NCBI GenBank assembly: GCA_046297495.1
Contig: JBKBIP010000049.1
Span: 1 to 30,054, forward strand
Length of the DNA stretch: 30,054 nucleotides
From: JBKBIP01 sp046297495
GTDB lineage: Bacteria > Planctomycetota > Planctomycetia > Gemmatales > Gemmataceae
Reading direction: 5' to 3'
Both the position numbers and the translations under genes were made by a program. Below, piece after piece: positions 15,678-25,853 of the stretch. The notes under the pieces are model-generated. The model did no database searches. It worked only from the letters and a program-made list of their open reading frames with translations, and had not been told where the DNA came from. The stretch's first letter is position 1. Each line of letters starts with the position of its first letter.

Positions 15678-16550
15678 ATGCGAGGTCAACCCGCGAGGTT
15701 TTCCCTTTTTGCGTGCTTGGCTGCCGTCCTCATGGCGGTGGTGATGCCGTCGCCGGTCCACGCCGGCGAGAAGCAGAAACGGCCCAACATCCTCTGGATC
15801 GTCGCGGAGAACATCAGCCTCGATCTGGAGTGCTACGGTGCCAAGCATGTCAAGACTCCCAACCTGGACCGCCTCGCAGGCGAGGGAGTTCGCTTTAATC
15901 GGGTGTTCTCGACCTCGCCCGTTTGCGCGCCGAGTCGCTCGGCGTTCATGACGGGCATGTACCAGACGACCACGGACACTCACCACATGCGTTCGCACCG
16001 CAACGACGACTTCCGCTTGCCGCCGGGAGTTCGTCCGTTGACGCACTGGCTCCAAGACGCCGGTTATTCCACCTTCAACATCAGCCGGATTGGAAACGCA
16101 ATAGTGGGAACCGGCAAGCTCGACCTCAACTTTGTCAACGAAGGGAAGATTTATCAGGCCGATCAGTGGACCGATCTGAGGAAGAGGCAACCCTTCTTCG
16201 CCATGATCAACACTCCGGAGGTCGAGTACGACATTTATGACCGGAAGTCCGCCAAGAAAGCCCGCGTCGAGTGGGTCGGTGAAAAGGAGCATCCTCAGAT
16301 CGCCAAAGCGGAGGATGTCAAGCCGCCGCCGTATTACCCTGACCATGCCGTGGCCCGCGAGGAATGGGCGCGTTACCTGAACTCGGTTTCGGGACTGGAT
16401 CTCCGGGTCGGCAAGATTCTCGACGCCCTGAAGACCGACGGGTTGGAGGACGACACCATCGTCGTCTTCTTTGCCGATGACGGTCATCACTCACGTTCGC
16501 AAGGACGGCAACAAACTCATCGTTCAAGGCACGACCAGCGACAACAGTGA
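15678..16550 (+). pseudogene. Secreted sulfatase, truncated after about residue 269
   Basis: GGAGG precedes the ATG, and residues 1-29 form a signal peptide ending VHA. The sulfatase fold is clear: RPNILWIVAEN, PNLDRLAGEGVRF and the formylglycine motif C83-A-P-S-R87 in SPVCAPSRSAFMTG. Later segments (TVNISRIG-like and DDTIVVFFADDG) fit the family. The usual metal-binding Asp-Asp is Glu-Asn here (E44, N45), which is unusual. Family members are about 450-550 aa. Here the frame changes after FFADDG at about 16482 into unrelated sequence and stops at 16550. The C-terminal half, with the remaining active-site residues, is lost, so it is probably inactive. Confidence 0.85.
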
Positions 16551-16725
16551 ACTCAGGCACGTTACCGTTAACGGCCAGAAGGCTCGGATACTTACTTCTT
16601 ACGGGTGTTGGGAAGTAGTCCTTGACAACATCAAGCCGGGCCTGGTTAGTCTGTCCGCTCAAGCGGAGGACATCAACGGCAACGCTGAGATCACCCCTCA
16701 CGAATGGAACGTCGTCATTCGTTGA
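16476..16725 (+). pseudogene. C-terminal Ig-like domain fragment of another protein
   Basis: In the frame opening at 16471 the sequence VITHVRKDGNKLIVQGTTSDNSELRHVTVNGQKA continues to LSAQAEDINGNAEITPHEWNVVI and stops at 16725. It has the strand pattern of a bacterial Ig-like or Big-type domain that often ends secreted planctomycete proteins. It begins exactly where the sulfatase is lost, so it is the tail of a different gene brought next to the sulfatase head. It probably is not expressed separately. Confidence 0.55.
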
Positions 16726-16766
16726 GATCGGGTTTCAGCCCTAAAACAATCGCAACCGCCAGAAAG

Positions 16767-16814
16767 CACGCTGGACAGGCCAACTTCGGCAGTGTCCAGC
16801 GTGTTTGCGTTTTG
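16767..16814 (+). terminator. Rho-independent terminator
   Basis: CACGCTGGACA (16767-16777) pairs perfectly with TGTCCAGCGTG (16793-16803), an 11-bp stem with a 15-nt loop, followed by TTTGCGTTTT. It closes the region ending with the Ig-like fragment and precedes the ECF sigma gene. Confidence 0.8.
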
Positions 16815-16906
16815 GTCGGCCGCGACGTCGTGGAGTGATCCGAAAAAAAGATCGAATTCCATGTCCCGCTTTCTTTCGCTGAGCGGAATTAGTAAGTGAG
16901 GGAGGC

Positions 16907-17431
16907 ATGGATCCACACGAAGAATTTCTTGGGCTGTTGCTGCGTCACCAGAGCGAGCTGAAGACCTTCGTAAGTGCTCTGGTCCGCGATTCGCACGCTT
17001 GCGACGACCTCTTGCAGGAAATCGCGCTCATCCTGTGGCGCGAGTTTGAGCAGTATGACCGTGCCCGGTCTTTCGGGGCGTGGGCGCGCGGCATCGCGGC
17101 GAAGAAACTGTTGCAGCACTGGGAGAAACTCGGGCGCATTCCGGTGCCGTTTTCGCCGGCGGCCATTCAGGGCGTGGTCGATGCCTTTGATCGGCGGGAG
17201 CCGCAAGCCGGGCCGCAAATGGAAGCCCTGCGCGATTGTCTGGAGCAGTTGACGCCGCGCTCGCGCCGGCTGGTGGATTTGCGTTACCAGGAAACACTGG
17301 CGCTTCCGAAGATTGCGGAGCGCACAGGCAGCACGTTGGAGGCGATTCATAAAGCGTTGGTCCGCATTCGCCAGCAACTGCGTGAGTGCGTCCAGCGTCG
17401 GCTCGCGGAACTGGACGGAGGTCCGGCATGA
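16907..17431 (+). CDS. ECF sigma factor, Rhodopirellula/Verrucomicrobium family
   Basis: A 174-aa sigma-70-like factor. Region 2 includes EEFLGLLLRHQSELKTFVSALVRDSHACDDLLQEIALILWREFEQYD; region 4 includes LEQLTPRSRRLVDLRYQETLALPKIAERTGSTLEAIHKALVRIRQQL, with the HTH. The pattern matches the sigma family named for Rhodopirellula and Verrucomicrobium, which is nearly confined to Planctomycetota and relatives. The ATG is preceded by GAGGGAGG. Its stop overlaps the next start by ATGA, linking it to a FecR-like partner. It probably controls an envelope or secretome gene set, possibly the downstream DUF1552/DUF1592 genes; this is inference. Confidence 0.92.
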   Translation: MDPHEEFLGLLLRHQSELKTFVSALVRDSHACDDLLQEIALILWREFEQYDRARSFGAWARGIAAKKLLQHWEKLGRIPVPFSPAAIQGVVDAFDRREPQAGPQMEALRDCLEQLTPRSRRLVDLRYQETLALPKIAERTGSTLEAIHKALVRIRQQLRECVQRRLAELDGGPA

Positions 17432-18447
17432 CGGCTCCAGCACGTCTGTACGAACTGCTCGAAAGGCACCTCGACCAGGTTGCCACGGAAGCGGAACTGG
17501 CCGAGTTGGACCACTTGCTCGCCAACGATCCCACGGCGGCTGACGCTCTGGTTCGGCTGGCGGAATTCGACGCGGCCCTGGCGAATCGCTCTCTGCGCCC
17601 CTCGCGGGAAGCGGGGCTGAGTACAAGGGTATCAATCGCCAGGAAGCGACGATGGCTCTGGGTGGCCGCAGCGACAATCCTGCTGGCCGTGGCGGCCTCG
17701 GCAACTTGGTTCGCCCGGTTTCGTCCCGAACTGTCATTACCCGGAGAGCCATCAATCGTGGCCGAACAAGATTCAGGCCGCCGGGTGATCGATCCCAAGG
17801 GCGATGCTCAGGTTCCGCTGCGCCAGCGCGTGGAAGCACCCCAAGACAGGTCCGCGCTGTTGACATTGCCGGGCGGCGCGCGAACCGAATTGAGTCCCGC
17901 CAGCGTCGCGATCTTTCACGGCAAGGTGGGCGACATTCTTGAAGTGGTCGAGTTGATTGAGGGTGAAGGGGCTTTCCGCGTGCAAAAAGGCAAGGGCGCG
18001 TTTCGCGTGCAGACCGTTGCCGGCAACGTCACGGCTCTGGGGACCGAATTCAAGGTCGGTTTGCTGTTGCCGGAGAGAGCCAAGGACGACCGCAAGAAAA
18101 CGATGCCCGTTTGGCTCCTCGAAGTGGACGTAACCGAGGGGACTGTTGAAGTCGAATCGTGGAAGGAGAAAACGACGCTGACCGCACCGGCCCGGCAGGT
18201 CTTCAAGACGGAACGCCCGCCCGATTTGCGCGGGACGATCTTGAGTCAGCACCGCCTCAAGCGCGGCGCACCGATCGAGATCGAAATCGAAGTTGTTTCC
18301 GCGCATGGTCCACCACAGGTTCGCACCTTGCGAACCTCCCGGAACACACGCACGAATCGCGATTTTCGAGACCTGGTTGCGAGGCCGGCGTCGGTCTGGT
18401 TGGAGGCTGGCTCGTTCGACACGGTCGCCTGGATTGTTGGCGATTGA
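17428..18447 (+). CDS. FecR-like membrane protein, probable partner of the ECF sigma factor
   Basis: The ATG at 17428 overlaps the sigma stop as ATGA and gives 339 aa. A soluble N-terminus (about 1-70) has helices rich in leucine and alanine. It is followed by a single membrane segment WLWVAAATILLAVAASATWF (76-94), then a FecR-type periplasmic beta domain with LLTLPGGARTELSPASV and AFRVQTVAGNVTALGTEFKV. The pair is the usual sigma plus anti-sigma/sensor layout. Many planctomycete members continue with a LamG-like domain; this one does not. The last 60 residues have no clear family match. Confidence 0.85.
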   Translation: MTAPARLYELLERHLDQVATEAELAELDHLLANDPTAADALVRLAEFDAALANRSLRPSREAGLSTRVSIARKRRWLWVAAATILLAVAASATWFARFRPELSLPGEPSIVAEQDSGRRVIDPKGDAQVPLRQRVEAPQDRSALLTLPGGARTELSPASVAIFHGKVGDILEVVELIEGEGAFRVQKGKGAFRVQTVAGNVTALGTEFKVGLLLPERAKDDRKKTMPVWLLEVDVTEGTVEVESWKEKTTLTAPARQVFKTERPPDLRGTILSQHRLKRGAPIEIEIEVVSAHGPPQVRTLRTSRNTRTNRDFRDLVARPASVWLEAGSFDTVAWIVGD

Positions 18448-18466
18448 AACCAAGAAAGAACGCCTT

Positions 18467-19846
18467 ATGGGAAAGGATCATGCGATGTTGAGGGACCCGT
18501 TGAATCGACGCACCTTTTTGCGCGGCGTAACTCTCGGGAGTGGGACCGTCCTGCTCGCTCCCTTTCTCGACCGCCTGGAGGCGCAGGCGAATGACCCAGC
18601 TGCCGCGCAGCAACGCTTCGTCTTTGTCACCGTTAGTAACGGCATCAATGCTGGTTGGGTTCAACCGGCCACCATCGAGAGCAATCGCCGCAACAACGGC
18701 CAACTGCATGAGGTGGCGCTGGCTGACCATCGCCTGCCCGCGATGCTCGAACCGCTGGAGCCGTTCAAGAATCGGGTGACGATCCTTCAAGGACTGTCTG
18801 GCAAGGTTGCGGGGGGCGGACATTCCACGGGTTACGGTGCGCTGGGCTGCTACCCTTCCTCGCGACGCGGTGTGATGGCCGAGACGATCGACCTGGCCCT
18901 GTCCCGCGCCCGGCCGGCCACGTTTTCGTTTTTCGGCCAGGAACTGCACAGCAAGCACGAGGTGACCATCAACTATGGCCGCTCGGCTGCGGGACCGAAC
19001 CAACCCGTGGCGCTACAATGTCGCCCGGACCTGGCTTACAACCAGTTGTTCGGCAGTGTCGCGGCCGGTGCAGGCCGGCAGGCCTTCGAGGCACGCAGCA
19101 ACCTGCTCGATTTTATGGTGGATGACATCCGCCGCGTCGAAGGTGCCCTGGGCGGCGAGGAACGTCGGCAACTGCAAAGCTATTTGCAAGCCTTCGAGAA
19201 CATGACGGAACGCCGCAGCCGGCTCAACGACAACGCGGAATCGCTTCGCCGGCACGCCCCGACCGTTACCAATCGCTACACGTCGGCGGAAACGACCGAC
19301 CGGCTGGACGCGCAATTCGACCTGGCGACGGCAGCGCTCGTCTCGGGGTTGACGAATGTCGTCACCCTCTCGACGGACTTCAACCAAACCTACCGCGGAC
19401 TGGGCATTACTCTTGGTACGCATCCGATTGGACACGGCCGTGGCGAGAACGGCAAAACTTCGGCCGAGCTGATGCAAACGATCCGGCGCTTTTATGCCGA
19501 ACTGATCGCCCGCATGGCGCGGCGTCTGCAAGACGTTCGCGAAGGCGACGGCACCATGCTCGACAACACCCTTATCGTCTTTTTGAGTGACGCGGCGGAG
19601 GCCCATCACTCGACCTGCGTGAACTGGCCCATCGTCCTGCTCGGCGGCCGGCTGGGCGGACGCTTGCGAGCCGGCGGACGCTATCTCGACTTTCCATCGT
19701 ACGGCCAGAACGGCCACCGCACCGTCGCCAACCTGTACACCGCGCTGTTACAGACCGTGGGCGTTCGCCGCGCACGATTCGGCTTTCCCGATCTCAATCT
19801 GCGCGACATCAATCAGGACGGTCCGTTGACGGAAATCTTGGCGTAG
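18467..19846 (+). CDS. DUF1552 family exported protein
   Basis: This is a 459-aa protein if started at ATG 18467 (ATG 18485 is an alternative, preceded by GAAAGGA). The N-terminus NRRTFLRGVTLGSGTVLLAPFL is a twin-arginine-like export signal. The body shows DUF1552 features such as NRVTILQGLSG followed by GGHSTGYGALGC, a conserved region including TMLDNTLIVFLSDAAEAHHS, and a C-terminal GHRTVANLYTALLQTVG. DUF1552 proteins in planctomycetes are paired with DUF1592-type cytochrome proteins, as here 33 bp later. Their biochemical role is not established. A periplasmic location follows from the signal. Confidence 0.9.
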   Translation: MGKDHAMLRDPLNRRTFLRGVTLGSGTVLLAPFLDRLEAQANDPAAAQQRFVFVTVSNGINAGWVQPATIESNRRNNGQLHEVALADHRLPAMLEPLEPFKNRVTILQGLSGKVAGGGHSTGYGALGCYPSSRRGVMAETIDLALSRARPATFSFFGQELHSKHEVTINYGRSAAGPNQPVALQCRPDLAYNQLFGSVAAGAGRQAFEARSNLLDFMVDDIRRVEGALGGEERRQLQSYLQAFENMTERRSRLNDNAESLRRHAPTVTNRYTSAETTDRLDAQFDLATAALVSGLTNVVTLSTDFNQTYRGLGITLGTHPIGHGRGENGKTSAELMQTIRRFYAELIARMARRLQDVREGDGTMLDNTLIVFLSDAAEAHHSTCVNWPIVLLGGRLGGRLRAGGRYLDFPSYGQNGHRTVANLYTALLQTVGVRRARFGFPDLNLRDINQDGPLTEILA

Positions 19847-19879
19847 CTTCAGCCGCCTCATGATCGAAGCGAGGAAATC

Positions 19880-21925
19880 ATGCGCGCACTCAACCTTGGC
19901 ATTGTGGTATTTTGCCTGGTCAGCAGTTCGGTGGCCCAGGCTCAGGACGGCTCCCTGGCGTCGTTCGTGAAGGCCCATTGCGTCAAGTGCCACGGCCCCG
20001 ACAAGCAAAACGGCAAGCTCCGGCTCGACACCCTTGATTTTGATGTTGTCAAGGGTCCCGATGCGGAGCGCTGGAATGAAGTCCGCGATCGCTTGCTGGC
20101 CGGCGAGATGCCTCCCGAAAAGGAACCGCGGCCCGATGCATTTTTGGTCCGGAAGATCATCGACACGCTCACCGAACAGCTGCGGGCCAACGGCAAGGTG
20201 ACGCTGCGGAATCCTCCGGACCTGAGTCATCCGCGCTTCGGCAATCGCGTCGATCATCATGCCCTGTTCCATCCACCCAGGGACGCCGTCGCGTTTGGCC
20301 CGCCGCGCCTCTGGCGCTTAGGCGCGCCGAATTACCAGGCCATGATTCACAGCTTGATGGTTCCGGGAAAGAACGGCCTTGTGCAACCGTTCGCAAGCGG
20401 CGAGACCGGGTTTGTGGACTACGCGGCCTTGCTCGACATCGACGAAGCGACGGCGGAGCAGTTGATCCGCAACGCGACCGATGTGGTCACGTTCCAGAGT
20501 TCCCCAGGCGGGCGGCCAGGCCGCAAGCAACCGGTTAGCCCTTCCAAGGAATTCCAGGCCCTGGTCAGTGCCGCAGCGCCGTCGAAGATGCTGATGGAGT
20601 CGGCGATTCGCCAGCAGTTTCAACTCGTTCTTCTTCGTGATCCCACCCGGGAAGAGCTGGGGCGTTACGTGACGTTGATGGAAAAGAACATCAAGGCGGC
20701 TGGCGTCGAGATGGGAGCGCGCGTCACCTTGACGGCCGTGTTGCTCACGCCGGAAGCCTTGTTTCGCACCGAGGTGGGCAAGGGACCTCCCGACGAACAT
20801 GGGCGCGTGCGGCTAACGCCGCGCGAGATTGCTTTCGCGCTGGCCTTTGCCATCACCGACAGGCGTCCCGACGCGGCTCTGCTCGCCGCCGCCGAGAAGG
20901 GGGAACTCGACACTCACGCCGGCGTGCAGAAGCAGGTGGCACGACTGCTGGCGCTTCCAGACGACGACAAGCCGCGCATCTTGCGCTTCTTTCGCGAGTA
21001 CTTCGGCTATCACAAAGCGCCCGAAGTATTCAAGAACGCGGAAGATTTCAAGGACCACGCGCCCAACGTCCTGGTGAGCGACACGGATATGCTGGTCAAG
21101 TACATCCTGGCTCGGGACAAGGACGTGCTCTATGAGTTGCTGACGACGCGCAAGAGCTTCGTCGGCTGGGAGCAGAAGCCGGGCGTGAAACGCAGCTTCG
21201 CCGAGTCGGTTCGGCTGAGCGGAAACGCCGCCCCGTCGTACAACCTCGCCGCCCGGCCCGACGATGCCGTCCAACCGATCGACTTGCCCGCCGATCAGCG
21301 TGCCGGCATTCTCACGCAGCCGAGCTGGCTGGTCGCCTTCTCCGAAAACATGGACAATCATGCCATCCTGCGCGGCAAATGGATTCGCGAGCAACTCCTG
21401 GGCGGGACCATTCCCGACATCCCCATCTCGGTAAACGCCCAGCTTCCGGAAGATCCCGCCAAAACTCTTCGCGAGCGCATGAAAGTCACGCAGGCTGCGT
21501 ATTGCTGGCAATGCCATCAGAAGATGAATCCGCTCGGCTTGACGTTCGAGATGTTTGACGGCTTTGGCCGACATCGCAGCAACGAACTCGGCAAACCGGT
21601 GGACGCTTCGGGCAGCATTGACGGCAGCGGTGAAAAAGACCTGGACGGCCCAGTCCCCAACGCCCTGGAACTGGTTCGCAAGCTGGCGAAGTCGGAACGG
21701 GTGCGTCAGGTTTTCGTTCGCCATGCCTTCCGTTACTGGATGGGACGCAACGAAACACTCGACGACGCCCCCACACTGGTCGCCGCAGACCGTGCCTACG
21801 TCGAAAGCGGCGGCAGCATGAAGGCCTTGATCACGGCACTGTTGATTTCTGATTCGTTTCTCTATCGCAAAAGGACCGATAACACCGCAAAGGCCGCCGA
21901 CCCGCCGGCCATGAAAAAGAACTGA
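19880..21925 (+). CDS. Secreted DUF1592/DUF1588-type protein with c-type heme motifs
   Basis: A 681-aa protein with a cleavable signal (VVFCLVSSSVAQA). A cytochrome-like N-terminus has CVKCH (C34, C37, H38) in the planctomycete cytochrome pattern SFVKAHCVKCHGPDKQNGKLRLDTLDF. Then come the DUF1595-, DUF1592-, DUF1588- and DUF1585-type regions, including RREFF-like FREYFGYHKAPEVFKN and a second heme-like motif CWQCH in YCWQCHQKMNPLGLTFEMFDGFGR. A conserved end FVRHAFRYWMGRNETLDDAPTL follows. The family is typical of Planctomycetes, and its role is unknown but likely periplasmic redox. It is paired with the DUF1552 gene. Confidence 0.92.
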   Translation: MRALNLGIVVFCLVSSSVAQAQDGSLASFVKAHCVKCHGPDKQNGKLRLDTLDFDVVKGPDAERWNEVRDRLLAGEMPPEKEPRPDAFLVRKIIDTLTEQLRANGKVTLRNPPDLSHPRFGNRVDHHALFHPPRDAVAFGPPRLWRLGAPNYQAMIHSLMVPGKNGLVQPFASGETGFVDYAALLDIDEATAEQLIRNATDVVTFQSSPGGRPGRKQPVSPSKEFQALVSAAAPSKMLMESAIRQQFQLVLLRDPTREELGRYVTLMEKNIKAAGVEMGARVTLTAVLLTPEALFRTEVGKGPPDEHGRVRLTPREIAFALAFAITDRRPDAALLAAAEKGELDTHAGVQKQVARLLALPDDDKPRILRFFREYFGYHKAPEVFKNAEDFKDHAPNVLVSDTDMLVKYILARDKDVLYELLTTRKSFVGWEQKPGVKRSFAESVRLSGNAAPSYNLAARPDDAVQPIDLPADQRAGILTQPSWLVAFSENMDNHAILRGKWIREQLLGGTIPDIPISVNAQLPEDPAKTLRERMKVTQAAYCWQCHQKMNPLGLTFEMFDGFGRHRSNELGKPVDASGSIDGSGEKDLDGPVPNALELVRKLAKSERVRQVFVRHAFRYWMGRNETLDDAPTLVAADRAYVESGGSMKALITALLISDSFLYRKRTDNTAKAADPPAMKKN

Positions 21926-21964
21926 TGTGTCAACAAGCCGATTGTGTTTTGACGGAGAACCTCC

Positions 21965-22846
21965 ATGTTCCGCTGCTTGATCGTAGTGTTGGCTGTGGGC
22001 TGCGTTTCTCTGCCGCCCCTGAGTCTTCTGCCGGCCCAACAGGCCAAGACTCCCGTGGCCGGCAGAACCTTCCGAGATTTGCGTTACGTCTCTAACGGCC
22101 ACGACCGCCACAGGCTGGATCTCTACCTACCTGCCAAGGGGACAGCCCCTTATCCGGTGGTGGTCTTCGTTCACGGCGGCGCCTGGTTTCTGGGCAGCAA
22201 GGACTCGGTCAAGGGCGAGGCTCTGTTTCTGCTGGAGCACGGTTACGCGATTGCCGCCATCAATTATCGCTTGAGCCAGCATGCGCTATTTCCCGCCCAA
22301 ATCGTGGATTGTAAGGCGGCGGTGCGCTGGCTGCGTGCCAACGCCAAGGAGTATCAACTGGACGCCAACCGCTTCGCCGCCATGGGCAGCTCGGCCGGCG
22401 GCCATTTAGCGGCCATGCTTGGCACCACGGGCGGTGTCAAGGACTTCGACAAGGGCGACAATCTGGAGCAATCGAGCCGCGTTCAGGCCGTCGTCGATTG
22501 GTATGGTCCCACCGATTTCCTGCAAATGGGCGGCTGGCACAACGACGCCGGCTCACCGGAATCCAAGCTGATCGGCGGCCCGATCCAGGAGCACAAGGAA
22601 AAGGCGGCCAATGCCAACCCCATTACCTACGTCGCCAAGGACAATCCGCCGTTCCTAATCATGCACGGGGACAAGGACAGCACCGTGCCGTTCAACCAGA
22701 GCGAGCTTCTGGCGGAGGCGCTCAAGAAAGCGAGCGTTGAGGTGAACTTGGTGCCGATGCGAGGCGCCAAACACGGCGGGCCCCAATTCAAGAGCGACGA
22801 AGCCAAGACGATGGTCGCCGAGTTTCTCGCCAAGCATTTGAAGTAA
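21965..22846 (+). CDS. Secreted alpha/beta-hydrolase (esterase-like)
   Basis: This is a 293-aa alpha/beta-hydrolase of the BD-FAE/esterase type with a signal peptide (CLIVVLAVGCVSLPPLSLLPAQ). The oxyanion-hole motif is HGGAW (H70, G71, G72). The nucleophile is in GSSAGG (S143). A candidate acid is D238 in HGDKDSTVPF, and a candidate histidine is H270 in GAKHGG, which is the expected order and spacing. It is probably a carbohydrate or acyl esterase acting outside the cytoplasm. It follows the DUF1592-type gene by 39 bp on the same strand, suggesting one transcription unit. Confidence 0.9.
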   Translation: MFRCLIVVLAVGCVSLPPLSLLPAQQAKTPVAGRTFRDLRYVSNGHDRHRLDLYLPAKGTAPYPVVVFVHGGAWFLGSKDSVKGEALFLLEHGYAIAAINYRLSQHALFPAQIVDCKAAVRWLRANAKEYQLDANRFAAMGSSAGGHLAAMLGTTGGVKDFDKGDNLEQSSRVQAVVDWYGPTDFLQMGGWHNDAGSPESKLIGGPIQEHKEKAANANPITYVAKDNPPFLIMHGDKDSTVPFNQSELLAEALKKASVEVNLVPMRGAKHGGPQFKSDEAKTMVAEFLAKHLK

Positions 22847-22870
22847 GTGAGACAATCTGGAGACATCAAC

Positions 22871-23420
22871 ATGCGAATTGATGGCACGCTTTTTTCTCCC
22901 TTTGTTGGCTCGTACTTTCCTCGCCGCGTGCCTTCGCGGTGATCAAGGCAGACCTGCCGCTCAGTCAGGTCTACAAATCCGCCGACGACATCATCACCGC
23001 TAAAGTCGAATCGATCGATGCCGAAAAGAACATTGCGCGCCTCGGTCAAGCGGTGGCATTCTCGGAACTCAGCAAGGGCCGGCTTGGGCGAGCGGCTGAG
23101 CGGGCATTGGTTCTGCAACTCGACTCAGAGAAGTCGCTGGCCGGCAAGCTCGCCAAAGGCGACGCGGTCGTCATTTTTGTCACCAAAAAAGTCGGCGCGG
23201 TTCACATCGGCGACAGTTGGTTTCTCGCCGAGCCCGCAACCAGTCCCAACTGGAGACTGACCGCCAAGCAGAATCTTGGGACGACTTTCCCTGGCACGAC
23301 GCCCAGTCTTATTCGTGCTTTGCTGGAGCTGCGCGCCGAAAAGTCGCCGATCGTCGATATGGTGATGCATCACACTTGGCACGGCGATCAGTATGTGGTG
23401 CAAAAGCTGAACGTCGCGGT
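22871..23420 (+). pseudogene. Secreted protein broken by a T6 frameshift and cut short at its 3' end
   Basis: From ATG 22871 the frame reads MRIDGTLF and would then run out. If the T6 run at 22890-22895 had seven T, the frame would read MRIDGTLFFSLCWLVLSS and PRAFA, a signal peptide with an AFA cleavage site. The long open frame VIKADLPLSQVYKSADDIITAKVESIDAEKNIARL follows directly. The mature part is a mixed alpha/beta sequence to about residue 180 with no family that I recognise. Homology is lost near 23420, where a TOPRIM fragment begins in a different frame. Without the repair, translation from GTG 22939 would lack the signal. Confidence 0.6.
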
Positions 23421-24041
23421 AAAGGCGATGGCGAGCGAGCCAAAGCCCTGCTCGTCGAGATGGGCGTATTTCAGCCGCCGTCGAACAACTCGACGCCGGC
23501 GGCCGACCCCATCACGGCCATCGCTCGGCAGAAAGGGATCACCCCCGAATCCCTCCGCGCGTTCGGCGCTCAAGCCGTCTCGACTTCTCTGGTCCGGCTG
23601 CCCGCCTACGGCCCAGACGGTAAGACCTGCACTTCGTTCACAATGTCTGTGCAAGGCGGCAAGGGCCTGTTCGCCAAGGGCAAGCCCGCAGGCCTATTCT
23701 TCCCCCATGCCGATGGCAAGGTTCGTCTTCCTCAGGCGGGCGAAATCTGGCACGTCGTTGAAGGTCCAAAAGACGCGGCGGCGCTTCATGGTCTCGGCCT
23801 GTTGGCGTGCGGCCTGAATACCTGCCGTTTGGCAGCGAAGTTCACTCGCCTCTTCGCCAGCACCGAGGTGGTCCTGATCCCCGACCGTGATCGGGCCGGC
23901 GAAGACGGCAGCCAGTTCTCCGCGCGGGTTCTGCGGGGCGTCGCCAAGGCGGTGCGGATTGCAGTGCTGCCGGCTGAGTTCAAGGAGAGCGACGGTGAGG
24001 ATGTCCGCGACGTCCTGCGCCGGCCAGGCGGATTGCCTTGA
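23421..24041 (+). pseudogene. C-terminal half of a TOPRIM primase-like protein
   Basis: The frame begins mid-protein with KGDGERAKALLVEMGVF and continues through a proline-rich linker. A TOPRIM domain follows, with E in HVVEGPKDAAALHGLGL and the DxD pair in VVLIPDRDRAGEDG, then an end GEDVRDVLRRPGG. Such domains are found in primases of phages and integrative elements. The N-terminal zinc-binding part is missing at the junction with the preceding secreted-protein gene. The next gene is a tyrosine integrase, so this is probably a remnant of the same integrated element. Confidence 0.75.
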
Positions 24042-24103
24042 GGTGTGCCCGAAAATGAGTAAGGATGGTCATGGTCGAAAATCGTTCGATGAGGAGAGCA
24101 AGA

Positions 24104-25617
<1,514 letters not shown>

Positions 25618-25618
<1 letters not shown>

Positions 25619-25623
25619 TTATA
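25618..25623 (-). promoter_or_regulatory. Putative -10 box of the tRNA-Asp promoter
   Basis: The minus-strand sequence TATAAT is a perfect -10, 20 bp upstream of the mature tRNA 5' end. No good -35 is seen at 16-18 bp further upstream (GAGTCC at 17). It overlaps the integrase stop codon. Confidence 0.55.
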
Positions 25624-25676
25624 GGTTGGGATAGTGGTTTGGACTCCTGGACAGCCGCTTTTCCATAATAAATCAT

Positions 25677-25709
25677 CGAAAACGGCCAACCCGGTTCAGG
25701 TGGTTGGCC
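25677..25709 (-). terminator. Terminator downstream of the GH63-like gene
   Basis: On the minus strand GGCCAACC and GGTTGGCC (8-bp stem, 10-nt loop) are followed by GTTTTC. It lies about 145 bp after the glycoside hydrolase stop, in a 235-bp intergenic stretch (25619-25853) that otherwise shows nothing I recognise. Confidence 0.65.
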
Positions 25710-25853
25710 ACAGAATGGTGATGCCCGATAGAGGGATAATCACCATATCCAAAACTCATTCTAGCACACCATCCCGCCTCGGCAAGCCGTTTCTTGGAAT
25801 TCCGCTGGTTCCTTTTTCTGGTTCCGCTAAATCGGTGGGCGCGGGGGAATCTT

